A DNA stretch of 64,000 nucleotides from Paenibacillus sambharensis. GTDB taxonomy: Bacteria > Bacillota > Bacilli > Paenibacillales > Paenibacillaceae. The notes beneath the pieces are model-generated. The model was not told the origin of the DNA and searched no databases. It saw only the letters and a list, made by a program, of their open reading frames with translations. The stretch covers positions 248,001 to 312,000 of the forward strand of contig NZ_QKRB01000057.1 in the NCBI RefSeq assembly GCF_003233845.1, given 5' to 3'. Both the position numbers and the translations under genes were made by a program. Positions 33,207 through 41,325 of the stretch are shown here, one piece after another (positions within the stretch are counted from its first letter, which is position 1; every line of letters starts with the position of its first letter).

Positions 33207-34433
33207 ATGTCAGAAGAAACGAAGGTTCAGGAATCCGCAGCAGCGGAAAGCATCACCGAAGAGACGATGGACAATTTGGTATCGATCAAGAAGGGCGATA
33301 CGGTTAAAGGTACGATCGTCAAAATTGAAGACAACCAAGCCTACGTCAGCCTTGGATATAAATACGACGGCGTAATTCCGCTTCGGGAGCTTTCCGCTGT
33401 TCATCTGGATAATGCGGCAGAAGCGGTACAAGTGGGCCAAGAGGTTGAACTTAAAGTGGTCAGCATTGACGACGATAAGGAAAAGCTTGTCCTCTCCAAG
33501 CGCATTATCGACGCTGAGCGTTCCTGGAGTGAGCTTCAGGAGAAATTCGAGAAAGGCGAGATTCTGGAAGTCACGATTGCCGATGTAGTAAAAGGCGGTC
33601 TGGTTGCCGATATCGGCGTTCGCGGATTCATTCCGGCTTCGATGGTTGAACGTCATTTTGTAGAAGATTTCAGCGACTACAAGGGGCGTACGCTGCGCGT
33701 TAAGATTAAAGAAATCGACAGTGAGAACAACAAAGTGATCCTGTCGGCCAAAGAAGTGCTCGAGGAAGAATATGAGGCTAACAAGCAGCAAATCATGTCT
33801 TCCCTTGAGGTAGGCCAGGAAATCGAAGGTACGGTACAGCGCTTGACGCCATTTGGCGCCTTTGTTGATATCGGTGGCATAGACGGCCTTGTTCACGTAT
33901 CCGAGCTTTCCTGGGAGCATGTTGCCCATCCGAAGGATGTGGTAACAGAAGGCCAGGCAGTTCGTGTCAAGGTACTGAAGGTTGATCCTGCAGCAGGCAA
34001 AATCAGCCTGAGCATGAAAGCAGCACAGCCTGGTCCTTGGGAAACAGCTGCCGACAAGTTTAAAGTTGGAGACATCGTTACCGGTACGGTTAAGCGTCTC
34101 GTTAACTTTGGCGCATTTGTTGAAGTAGCTCCTGGCGTTGAAGGCCTGGTTCATATTTCGCAAATCGCACATCGTCATATTGCAACTCCATTTGAAGTGC
34201 TGAAGGAAGGTCAAGAGGTACAGGCAAAGGTACTGGACTTCATCCCATCTGAGCAGCGCATCAGCCTTTCCATTAAGGAAACGGAAGAAGCACCGGAGCC
34301 TTCGGCAAGACCGGAGAGACCTTCCCGTGCTCCTAAGGAAGAAATCAATAATCCGAATGTCAGCATGAACAAGGAAAGCATGAGCTTTACCCTTGGCGAG
34401 CGCTTCGGTGATAAGCTGAGCAAGTTCAAGTGA
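33207..34433 (+). CDS. rpsA: 30S ribosomal protein S1 homologue (four S1 domains)
   Basis: 408 residues built of four S1 RNA-binding repeats, at about 17-87, 105-170, 190-260 and 276-346, recognisable by GDTVKGTIV..., FGAFVDIGGIDGLVHVSELSW and FGAFVEVAPGVEGLVHISQIA. It corresponds to B. subtilis YpfD, which is shorter than E. coli S1 and may not be essential for translation. ATG 33207 has GGAGG upstream; the longer frame from 33177 lacks one. A terminator follows. Confidence 0.93.
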   Translation: MSEETKVQESAAAESITEETMDNLVSIKKGDTVKGTIVKIEDNQAYVSLGYKYDGVIPLRELSAVHLDNAAEAVQVGQEVELKVVSIDDDKEKLVLSKRIIDAERSWSELQEKFEKGEILEVTIADVVKGGLVADIGVRGFIPASMVERHFVEDFSDYKGRTLRVKIKEIDSENNKVILSAKEVLEEEYEANKQQIMSSLEVGQEIEGTVQRLTPFGAFVDIGGIDGLVHVSELSWEHVAHPKDVVTEGQAVRVKVLKVDPAAGKISLSMKAAQPGPWETAADKFKVGDIVTGTVKRLVNFGAFVEVAPGVEGLVHISQIAHRHIATPFEVLKEGQEVQAKVLDFIPSEQRISLSIKETEEAPEPSARPERPSRAPKEEINNPNVSMNKESMSFTLGERFGDKLSKFK

Positions 34434-34449
34434 TCATGATGTAACCAGA

Positions 34450-34494
34450 AGAGCTGCTGCCTGCAGGTAACCCTGCAGGCTGGCAGCTCTTTTT
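34450..34494 (+). terminator. Intrinsic terminator after rpsA
   Basis: AGAGCTGC-TGCCTGCAGG stem arm from 34450, loop TAAC, then CCTGCAGGC-TGGCAGCTCT and TTTTT. Confidence 0.9.
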
Positions 34495-34583
34495 CCGTCT
34501 GCACGTCCTGTTAGACCGCCAGGAAATCAGCCGACTATGCCGGCAGGCTTTGGCACATAATAGGACCAGAAGGAGGTTATGTC

Positions 34584-35240
34584 TTGATTGCCGGATATCT
34601 ATCTGTATGGCTGCTGCTCTCAGGCATGATCCTGATTATGACCGGCTGGCGGCGGGAGCTCATCGGAGGCTGCAGCATGCGGATAGCGGCCTTGTTCCTG
34701 GTGCCGCTGACCGCAATGACGCTGCTATCTGCCGGCAGACCGGTTTATTATGTTCTGCTGCCTGTTGCTTGGCTCTGGCTGTGGGCAATGATGGCAATAA
34801 CCAAGCATGAAGCAGCGGTCCATCAGACTTATATTTACTTGACTGCGCTGCTTACGGCTGCTGCCTGGATTTGGATGCGCAAGCTGTACTGGTTCGATCC
34901 CGTCTTCGTGATCCTTCATCCCTATACCGATGCCCCGCTGCTTGCGGCGCTGGCCGCTGCATTCATGTCTGCCAGGTTTCGGGACCAATTCGCTGTGCTG
35001 GCGCTTTCTTCTACGATCGGTGAGCTCGGTTCAGTTCTTATCCCGCTGAAAGAGCTGACTTGGAGGAGTTCAGTGCTTGACAGCCGGGTTCTGCTGGACA
35101 GTTTCCTGCTTGCCATGGCAGGAGTACGCTTGGTGACCGTCCTGCTTTCCCTTTGTGTTAACCTATATGCCAAGCTGCGAAGAGCGGGCAAGCAGCTGCT
35201 TAACAGCATTGCACAGATAAGGGGGAAGACGGGAACATGA
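34584..35240 (+). CDS. yphA: YphA-like membrane protein, unknown function
   Basis: 218 residues with about six hydrophobic spans and a short basic tail (KLRRAGKQLLN). TTG start with AGGAGG seven bases upstream. It stands immediately before the YIEGIA gene and overlaps its start by four bases, as yphA does in B. subtilis. No catalytic motif is visible; the name rests on position and size. Confidence 0.7.
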   Translation: MIAGYLSVWLLLSGMILIMTGWRRELIGGCSMRIAALFLVPLTAMTLLSAGRPVYYVLLPVAWLWLWAMMAITKHEAAVHQTYIYLTALLTAAAWIWMRKLYWFDPVFVILHPYTDAPLLAALAAAFMSARFRDQFAVLALSSTIGELGSVLIPLKELTWRSSVLDSRVLLDSFLLAMAGVRLVTVLLSLCVNLYAKLRRAGKQLLNSIAQIRGKTGT

Positions 35241-36154
35241 TGGTATTTCTCGCTGCGCACAAGCAGACGATCGGAATTTTGCTCGGTGTTTTGGCGGGTG
35301 TAACTGCCCGGCTTTACATGCTTCACACAGATTACCGTCAGTATCCGACTTATCCGCACGGAAGGATCATTCATATATCACTTGGCGTAATAGCAGCGGC
35401 ACTGGGGGCTATAGCGGTTCCGGCACTATTTAACAAGGATTACACCGCGATCACTTTCCTGGCGCTGGCCGCTCAACAGTTCCGCGATGTACGCAAGATG
35501 GAGAGGGAGACGCTTACGGTTATCGATAGACTCGAGCTTGTGCCTCGCGGTGCCACTTATATTGAAGGGATTGCTATGGTGTTCGAGGGCAGGAATTATC
35601 TGGTCATCCTTACGGCGTTCTTGACCAGTCTGGCAGCGATCGTGTGGGAGTGGTATGCTGGTGCCGCTGCTGCTCTTCTGATGCTGCTTGCTGTACGAAA
35701 GCTGAGGTCGGGCAAATCTATCTCCCATATTGCTGCAGCCGAGGCGGTGCAGGTTCGACAAGATGGGCCTGACTTGTTTGTGGATGATATCTATATGATG
35801 AACGTAGGTCTGACGGCCAACCAGGCGATCATTAAGGAGCGGGGCATTGGCATTGTCCTGACCCCGTTTAATCCCAACGGAAAAGCGACAATTGCCAATC
35901 TCGGGCAACGGCAGGCCATTCTCTATGATTTGTCCACTCTGCTGGGTGTCTTCAGGGATGAAGGCGAACCGGCCCTGGTACCACTCGCGAAGCTGGACAT
36001 GAAGGACGGCAGGCTCGCGATCTTTATGCTGCCGCAGGAGAAGGATGTTAATAAGGCACGAGAAATTGTCGAACGGGTGCCAATTCTGGAATCCGCCGTT
36101 CGAATGCCGACTGAGGCAGGCGTCAATCATAAGGAGGGAAGGGCAAGTGGCTAA
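35237..36154 (+). CDS. YIEGIA-family membrane protein (YphB-like)
   Basis: 305 residues: membrane spans around 10-25, 46-62 and 128-165, the name-giving motif ATYIEGIAMVFEGRNYLVI (about 107-125), and a C-terminal cytoplasmic or lumenal domain (about 180-300). The family is restricted to spore formers and is thought to act in spore envelope assembly; its molecular function is not established. Overlaps yphA by four bases and the following small gene by eight, so all three are translated together. Confidence 0.88.
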   Translation: MMVFLAAHKQTIGILLGVLAGVTARLYMLHTDYRQYPTYPHGRIIHISLGVIAAALGAIAVPALFNKDYTAITFLALAAQQFRDVRKMERETLTVIDRLELVPRGATYIEGIAMVFEGRNYLVILTAFLTSLAAIVWEWYAGAAAALLMLLAVRKLRSGKSISHIAAAEAVQVRQDGPDLFVDDIYMMNVGLTANQAIIKERGIGIVLTPFNPNGKATIANLGQRQAILYDLSTLLGVFRDEGEPALVPLAKLDMKDGRLAIFMLPQEKDVNKAREIVERVPILESAVRMPTEAGVNHKEGRASG

Positions 36155-36332
36155 AGTTGCGGCTATTGTTACACTCGACCGGGAAGCAGTCGGGGGCGGA
36201 GCGCCCATTTTTGTCGAGCAGAGCCGCGAACAACAAGAGAAGACCGCGTTTTTGCTCGAAAAGATATTGGATGCAAGTGTACATGATTTGAAGAATGGCA
36301 TTCTGGTTTTGGTGAAACACGGCGACAAATGA
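36147..36332 (+). CDS. Small partner protein of YIEGIA (capping-type subunit)
   Basis: 61 residues, KVAAIVTLDREAVGGGAPIF and EKILDASVHDLKNGILVLVK, a compact alpha/beta sequence that regularly follows YIEGIA genes and is annotated in related genomes as a capping complex subunit for YIEGIA. GTG 36147 has AAGGAGGG eight bases upstream; a longer frame overlaps the YIEGIA gene deeply. Direct interaction is inferred from the tight pairing. Confidence 0.75.
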   Translation: MAKVAAIVTLDREAVGGGAPIFVEQSREQQEKTAFLLEKILDASVHDLKNGILVLVKHGDK

Positions 36333-36400
36333 AATGTTAGCCAAGCCCGAGGTTTTTTGCTATGATGGTTATCGTGAGAATTTTTGAAGGAGTGGAATAG

Positions 36401-37723
36401 ATGGCAAGACCCGTAGTGGCGATTGTCGGGCGGCCAAATGTCGGTAAATCCACTATATTTAACCGGATCATTGGCGACCGGTTGGCAATTGTGGAAGACA
36501 AGCCCGGTGTAACGAGGGACCGTCTGTACGGCTCCGGGGAATGGAACGGCAGGGCCTTCAGTATTGTGGATACCGGAGGCATTGAGATTGACGGCGAGGA
36601 CGAGATTATGAAATCCGTTCGAATGCAGGCCGAGCTTGCAGTTGAAGAGGCTGACGTTATTGTCTTCATGGTAGATGCCAAGGCAGGACTTACGCATGCG
36701 GATGATGAGGTTGCGCATATGCTGTTCCGGTCGCGCAAGCCGGTTGTTGTAGCCGTTAACAAGGTGGACAACCAGGGGCGTTCGGACGAAATTTACGAGT
36801 TTTACAGCCTGGGCTTTGGCGATCCGATCGGGATATCGGGTGCTCACGGAACAGGTATCGGTGATCTGCTCGATGCGGTGGTGGAGAAGCTGCCGGTCAT
36901 CGAGGACGATGAGTATGATGAAGACGTCATCCGGGTTGCGCTTATCGGCAGACCGAATGTAGGCAAGTCATCGCTCGTGAATGCGATTCTTGGCGAAGAG
37001 CGTGTCATAGTAAGCGATGTGGCGGGTACCACCCGCGATGCAATTGATACACCTTTCGAGCATGATGGCCAGAAGTATGTATTAATCGATACAGCCGGCA
37101 TGCGCAAGCGCGGCAAGGTGTACGAAACGACCGAGAAATACAGCGTCATGCGGGCAATGAAGGCGATTGAGCGGGCCGATGTTGTTCTAATCCTTATTAA
37201 CGGTGAGGAAGGCATTATCGAGCAGGATAAGCATATTGCCGGTTATGCCCATGAAGCTGGCAGAGCATCCGTCTTTGTTGTGAACAAGTGGGATGTGGTC
37301 GAGAAGGATGACAAGACGATGCAGCATTTTGAGCAGAATATCCGGGATCACTTCCTGTTTATGACGTATGCGCCGATCGTTTTCTTGTCCGCCAAGACGA
37401 AGCAGCGTCTTCACAAGCTGCTGCCTGTTGTAAACCGGGTATCGGAGCAGCACTCGATGCGCATACAGACTCATCTGCTTAACGATGTGGTTGCGGATGC
37501 GATTGCAATTAATCCACCTCCTACGGACAAAGGCAAGCGTCTGCGGATTAATTATGTAACGCAGGTCGCGGTTAAGCCGCCTACGATTGTTATCTTCGCG
37601 AATGATCCCGAGCTGATGCACTTCTCTTATCAGCGGTATCTGGAGAATAAAATCCGAGCAGCGTTCGAATTTGAAGGAACGCCGGTTAGGCTTGTGACCC
37701 GCCGGAAGTCCGAGGAGGATTAG
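36401..37723 (+). CDS. der: Ribosome-associated GTPase Der (EngA)
   Basis: Essential GTPase needed for assembly of the 50S ribosomal subunit. Two tandem G domains: GRPNVGKST (10-18), DTGG and NKVD in the first, GRPNVGKSS (about 184-192), DTAGMRKRG and NKWD in the second; then a KH-like C-terminal domain ending in a basic tail. 440 residues, normal. AAGGAG precedes the ATG. Confidence 0.97.
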   Translation: MARPVVAIVGRPNVGKSTIFNRIIGDRLAIVEDKPGVTRDRLYGSGEWNGRAFSIVDTGGIEIDGEDEIMKSVRMQAELAVEEADVIVFMVDAKAGLTHADDEVAHMLFRSRKPVVVAVNKVDNQGRSDEIYEFYSLGFGDPIGISGAHGTGIGDLLDAVVEKLPVIEDDEYDEDVIRVALIGRPNVGKSSLVNAILGEERVIVSDVAGTTRDAIDTPFEHDGQKYVLIDTAGMRKRGKVYETTEKYSVMRAMKAIERADVVLILINGEEGIIEQDKHIAGYAHEAGRASVFVVNKWDVVEKDDKTMQHFEQNIRDHFLFMTYAPIVFLSAKTKQRLHKLLPVVNRVSEQHSMRIQTHLLNDVVADAIAINPPPTDKGKRLRINYVTQVAVKPPTIVIFANDPELMHFSYQRYLENKIRAAFEFEGTPVRLVTRRKSEED

Positions 37724-37731
37724 AGAGGCAG

Positions 37732-38349
37732 ATGAATCTGCAATCCGTCTTAGTGATTGTTATCAGTTATTTGCTAGGCTCCATATCGTTCAGCATTCTG
37801 ATTGCAAAATGGGTCAAGGGGATTGATATCCGCAACCATGGCAGCGGCAATGCAGGGGCAACCAACACCTTGCGCGTTTTGGGTAAGGGTCCGGCTGCTG
37901 CCGTATTCCTGCTCGATGTCGCGAAGGGCATTGCGGCTGTGTGGCTTGGATATTGGCTCAGTGGCGGCAATGGATGGATCGAGGCAGCATGCGGGCTCGC
38001 TGCCATTACCGGTCATAACTGGCCGGTCTGGTTCCGGTTTAAGGGAGGCAAGGGAATCGCCACCACAATAGGGGTAATGGCTTCCCTTGCTTTCTTACCC
38101 TCCCTTATAGCAGGTATCGCGGCTATTGCAGCAATAGCCGTGACCCGTTATGTTTCCCTTGGCTCTCTCATTTTTGCCGGGCTTGCGCCGGTTATGATGC
38201 TCGTATTTGGTGTAGAGGCTTCCATATTCTGGACCAGTGTACTGCTTGGTGTTTATGCATTTATCCGTCATCGTTCGAATATCATGAAATTAGTGCAGGG
38301 CAAGGAGAACAAGCTTGGGGCCAAGAAAGGGGTGCCTCATGACCGATAA
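37732..38349 (+). CDS. plsY: Acyl-phosphate:glycerol-3-phosphate acyltransferase
   Basis: Adds the first fatty acid to glycerol 3-phosphate from acyl phosphate. Membrane protein of 205 residues, with the three family motifs GSISFSILIAKW, GSGNAGATNTLRVLG and GHNWPVWFRFKGGKGIATT. Starts eight bases after der and overlaps gpsA by 11 bases; plsY and gpsA supply and use glycerol 3-phosphate, so the pairing makes sense. Confidence 0.95.
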   Translation: MNLQSVLVIVISYLLGSISFSILIAKWVKGIDIRNHGSGNAGATNTLRVLGKGPAAAVFLLDVAKGIAAVWLGYWLSGGNGWIEAACGLAAITGHNWPVWFRFKGGKGIATTIGVMASLAFLPSLIAGIAAIAAIAVTRYVSLGSLIFAGLAPVMMLVFGVEASIFWTSVLLGVYAFIRHRSNIMKLVQGKENKLGAKKGVPHDR

Positions 38350-39394
38350 GAAAGCGGCGGTTCTTGTTGCAGGCAGCTGGGGCACGGCACTCGCGGTCGT
38401 ACTTGCCGAGAATGGATGCTCTGTGACCATGTGGAGCCGAAACGACGGACAAGTGAGCGAAATCAACGAAGACCGCACGAATGGCCGCTATTTGCCGGGA
38501 ACCACACTGCCCGAACGGCTTGCCGCAACAACCGATATGGAAGCGGCTGTAAGGGAGGCGGAATTGATCTTGTTCGCTGCCCCATCTTCCGCCATGCGGG
38601 AGGTTGCGGCCCAGGCGGCGCGATACATAAAGAAGGACGCGCTGTGCGTACACGCGGCGAAAGGGTTTGAGCAGGTTACCCTGAAGCGTATGAGCAGTGT
38701 GCTGGCCGAAGAGCTCCAGAGGCCCGAAGAAGAGATAGTCGTCATTTCCGGGCCGAGTCATGCGGAGGAGGTTGTCCGCCGCTGTCCGACCACGGTGGTT
38801 GTTGCCGCCCAGTCCCAGCAGGCTGCCGAGAAGGCACAGGACTTTTTTATTAATAACTATTTCCGTGTCTACACGAATCCCGACGTCATTGGTGTGGAGG
38901 TTGCAGCAGCAATCAAGAATATCATTGCGCTTGGCGCTGGTCTATCGGATGGTCTTGGATTTGGCGATAACGCAAAGGCAGCACTGCTTACGAGAGGCTT
39001 GGCCGAGATCGGCAGACTTGGTTCCGCAATGGGGGCCAACATGCTGACTTTTGCCGGGCTTGCGGGTGTAGGTGATCTCATTGTAACGTGCACGAGCAGC
39101 CACAGCCGCAACTGGCGTGCTGGCTCCATGCTGGCCAAGGGGATGGCTCTGGAAGATGTGCTTCACCAGATGGGCATGGTAGTCGAAGGAGTGCGAACGA
39201 CACAAGCCGCTCATGCTCTGGCTAAGCATTACGATGTCCAAATGCCGATAACCGAACAGCTTCACGCCGTTCTATTCGAAGGAAAGCCGCCGAAGAATGC
39301 GGTGGAGAACCTGATGGGACGCGGCAGAACGCATGAAAGCGAGGAAGTTGCCAAGGACTGGAGCCCTCACCAATCCCGTCCCCCTCACATATGA
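38339..39394 (+). CDS. gpsA: Glycerol-3-phosphate dehydrogenase [NAD(P)+]
   Basis: Reduces dihydroxyacetone phosphate to glycerol 3-phosphate for phospholipid synthesis. Recognised by AGSWGTALAVVLAENG, SGPSHAEEV, catalytic-lysine helix AAAIKNIIALGAGL and LAGVGDLIVTCTS. 351 residues. The first glycine of the usual GxGxxG nucleotide motif is replaced: the protein reads VLVAGSWG (V10) where GAGSWG is expected. ATG 38339 follows AAAGGGG; an in-frame TTG at 38315 is less likely. Overlaps the plsY end. Confidence 0.94.
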   Translation: MTDKKAAVLVAGSWGTALAVVLAENGCSVTMWSRNDGQVSEINEDRTNGRYLPGTTLPERLAATTDMEAAVREAELILFAAPSSAMREVAAQAARYIKKDALCVHAAKGFEQVTLKRMSSVLAEELQRPEEEIVVISGPSHAEEVVRRCPTTVVVAAQSQQAAEKAQDFFINNYFRVYTNPDVIGVEVAAAIKNIIALGAGLSDGLGFGDNAKAALLTRGLAEIGRLGSAMGANMLTFAGLAGVGDLIVTCTSSHSRNWRAGSMLAKGMALEDVLHQMGMVVEGVRTTQAAHALAKHYDVQMPITEQLHAVLFEGKPPKNAVENLMGRGRTHESEEVAKDWSPHQSRPPHI

Positions 39395-39415
39395 TGCTTA
39401 AAGCACGTGTGAGGG
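39382..39415 (+). promoter_or_regulatory. Hairpin overlapping the spoVIF ribosome binding site
   Basis: CCCTCACA (from 39382) pairs with TGTGAGGG (39408-39415). The Shine-Dalgarno GGGAGGGG of spoVIF covers 39413-39420, so its first three bases are in the stem. No T-tract follows, arguing against a plain terminator. Confidence 0.45.
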
Positions 39416-39422
39416 AGGGGAA

Positions 39423-39701
39423 ATGGACTTGAGCAAAAATATCTCGAAGGATGTTCTGAACGCAGTCAAGAAGAAGACCGGCCGGCCGATCAGCGAAAAG
39501 GCGGTCAAGAAGCTGGCAAGCGGTGTTACCCCAAAGACGATGCAAAGTGAAGCCGAGCTGCGTAAGCTGATCAAGCAGGTTTCCGCCATGGCAAAGGTTC
39601 CGGTCACGGAAGAAACAGTGAACGAAATCGTTTCGGCCGTCAAGAAGAGCGGAATGAACATGAACAATATGGAATCATTGATGAAGATGATGATGAAATA
39701 A
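39423..39701 (+). CDS. spoVIF: Stage VI sporulation protein F
   Basis: 92 residues matching the SpoVIF (YjcC) family: KNISKDVLNAVKKKTGR and AKVPVTEETVNEIVSAVKKSG flank a helical middle, and the end is methionine/asparagine-rich. In B. subtilis SpoVIF assists spore coat assembly and GerE function in the mother cell. Ribosome site GGGAGGGG overlaps an upstream hairpin. A terminator follows. Confidence 0.88.
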   Translation: MDLSKNISKDVLNAVKKKTGRPISEKAVKKLASGVTPKTMQSEAELRKLIKQVSAMAKVPVTEETVNEIVSAVKKSGMNMNNMESLMKMMMK

Positions 39702-39714
39702 GCTGTCCTGGCAT

Positions 39715-39782
39715 GACAAAAGCCGGTCCGAAGCTGTATTGTGAACCGATACAGCCGCAGGAGTCGGCTTTTGTCCTTTTTT
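39715..39782 (+). terminator. Intrinsic terminator after spoVIF
   Basis: ACAAAAGCCG (39716-39725) pairs with CGGCTTTTGT (39765-39774), with CTGTAT/ATACAG pairing inside, then CCTTTTTT. Confidence 0.88.
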
Positions 39783-39844
39783 GTCCCGGATGGTATAATG
39801 ACTGTTGATTGCTGTTTTCATGATGATATAGGGTTGGTGGATTT

Positions 39845-40024
39845 ATGGATGCAATGACCAAGATGTGGGTTTCGTTTATCGGCATCGGTTTAATGGCTTT
39901 ATCAGCCGTAGTGATTACGCTCGCGCGCAGCAGGACCAAGGGAGTTGTGCGGTTCGTCCTGTCGCTGGTGGCGTTCGGCATGCTGATCGTCGGCTGCTTC
40001 TGCGGGTTTATATCTATTATCTAA
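39845..40024 (+). CDS. DUF2768-family small membrane protein (YphE-like)
   Basis: 59 residues, two spans (about 7-26 and 35-57) with a short basic loop SRTKG between, the DUF2768 layout. GGTGG lies upstream of the ATG. First of five closely spaced genes that lead to spoIVA; the position fits B. subtilis yphE. Function unknown. Confidence 0.75.
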   Translation: MDAMTKMWVSFIGIGLMALSAVVITLARSRTKGVVRFVLSLVAFGMLIVGCFCGFISII

Positions 40025-40051
40025 TACATACAGCCAAGGGTGGTGCATGAG

Positions 40052-40348
40052 ATGATTGAATTGAAGGGCAGAACGAAATCAGCTGAAGCAGAGGCCGAGT
40101 CAGGGCTCACCATATTGGATGTGGCTTTGAAGGCGGATGTGGATTGGGGATTTTCCTGTACAAGAGGAACCTGTGCCAGATGCCGCTGTTTGATTGAGGA
40201 AGGCGCTGAATTTCTGGAACCGGTAACGGATGCGGAATGGGACAGGCTGGAGCAGGAGGAGCTGGACGAAGGCTACCGTCTGGGCTGCCAGGCTATGATC
40301 AAAGACAATGCGGGAACGATCCGAGCCGTTAATAAACCTTATTTTTAA
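40052..40348 (+). CDS. 2Fe-2S ferredoxin, plant-type cysteine spacing
   Basis: 98 residues. FSCTRGTCARC holds cysteines C36, C41 and C44 (CX4CX2C), and the fourth ligand is C79 in YRLGCQAM, which matches 2Fe-2S ferredoxins. An acidic helix (DAEWDRLEQEELDEG) resembles the partner-binding surface of this family. ATG 40052 has AAGGGTGG upstream. Electron carrier; the partner is not known. Confidence 0.85.
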   Translation: MIELKGRTKSAEAEAESGLTILDVALKADVDWGFSCTRGTCARCRCLIEEGAEFLEPVTDAEWDRLEQEELDEGYRLGCQAMIKDNAGTIRAVNKPYF

Positions 40349-40361
40349 GGAAGTGTCAGCT

Positions 40362-40967
40362 ATGAATCCGCCTGAATCCATCAGAAGCGCATTAGAGATA
40401 ATCAGCAGCTTGTCCGGCGGCCTGGGAGATGCATGGGTTGTAGGCGGAAGCGCAGGGCTTATGCTGCAGGGATTGAACTTGGCGGAGCCGCCGCGGGATC
40501 TCGATATTTATGCGGATAAGGATGATGCAGCCAGCATACATGCTCTGTTATCCGGCTATGCGACAGACCGGCCAACCTATAGTGTGACCCCGATCTATGA
40601 ATCGGTCCTCAGTCATTATGATATCGCCCGCGTATCTGTAGAGCTGGTTGGCGGCTTCGTTGTCTCAGCGGGAGAAGACAGGTATACGGTTAGGGTTCGG
40701 AACGATCTGATGCCGCATGCGTCTTTGATCAAAGTCGGATCAGCGGGCTTGTCAGCTGCAGTTGTTCCGCTTGCGCATGAGCTTATATTCAACCTTCTCC
40801 GGAGCCGAATGGACCGGGTTGAGGTGGTAGCGGCAGCTATGTCGGACGCTCCACAGCGGCATGGGCCTGCTCTAAGGGCGCTAGTAGCGGCGAGCAGCTT
40901 GACTCCCGTAACGGAGCAGCGGCTCCTGCGGCTGGCAGGGCTGGCGGAAACAGAGGGGGATGAGTGA
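40362..40967 (+). CDS. Nucleotidyltransferase-like protein
   Basis: 201 residues. WVVGGSAGLMLQG (25-37) followed by RDLDIYAD (D46, D48) is the GGS...DxD signature of the nucleotidyltransferase superfamily. The C-terminal half (about 130-200) is helical. No further catalytic acid is obvious, so activity is uncertain and an antitoxin-like or RNA-modifying role cannot be excluded. AAGGAAGTG precedes ATG 40362. Lies between two ferredoxin genes and overlaps or touches both neighbours. Confidence 0.7.
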   Translation: MNPPESIRSALEIISSLSGGLGDAWVVGGSAGLMLQGLNLAEPPRDLDIYADKDDAASIHALLSGYATDRPTYSVTPIYESVLSHYDIARVSVELVGGFVVSAGEDRYTVRVRNDLMPHASLIKVGSAGLSAAVVPLAHELIFNLLRSRMDRVEVVAAAMSDAPQRHGPALRALVAASSLTPVTEQRLLRLAGLAETEGDE

Positions 40968-40969
40968 GT

Positions 40970-41314
40970 ATGGCGGTAACGGTCACGTTCCTGCCCGAGA
41001 GGAAAACGGTATCCGTTCATCCCGGCACATCGGTGCTGGAAGCCGCACGGAAAGCTCGTATCCTCATCAAAACCAGATGCGGCGGTAAAGCGGGATGTTT
41101 AATGTGCAAGGTCAAGGATGTTTCTGGGGAAGGCTTGTCAGCGCAAGCTGACCGCGAGAGGCGGAAGCTGCTCGGCACAGCCGATGGAACGCGGTTGTCC
41201 TGCCAAGCTAAAGTGGTCGGAGACGCCGTGGTTGAAGTGCCTGAAGATCCGTTAAAGTCAGCCGTGCGCAAGCTGCTGGAGAAGCAGCAGGAAGAGGAAG
41301 AAGGGTTATGGTAA
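40970..41314 (+). CDS. 2Fe-2S ferredoxin, adrenodoxin-type cysteine spacing
   Basis: 114 residues. TRCGGKAGCLMCKV holds C37, C43 and C46 (CX5CX2C) with a fourth cysteine C78 in LSCQAK, so the spacing differs from the other ferredoxin in the unit. The basic/acidic C terminus (KLLEKQQEEEEGLW) is odd. Start ATG 40970 or GTG 40964, both near GAGGGGG. The stop lies beside the lipoprotein start. Confidence 0.82.
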   Translation: MAVTVTFLPERKTVSVHPGTSVLEAARKARILIKTRCGGKAGCLMCKVKDVSGEGLSAQADRERRKLLGTADGTRLSCQAKVVGDAVVEVPEDPLKSAVRKLLEKQQEEEEGLW

Positions 41315-41325
41315 GCGGAGGAGGA

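Noticed and set aside
33210-34214. 334-codon minus-strand open frame inside rpsA
   Set aside because: Opposite-strand shadow of the S1-repeat protein.
35426-36847. 473-codon minus-strand open frame
   Set aside because: Spans the YIEGIA gene, its partner and der, all convincing genes on the plus strand; product has no motif.
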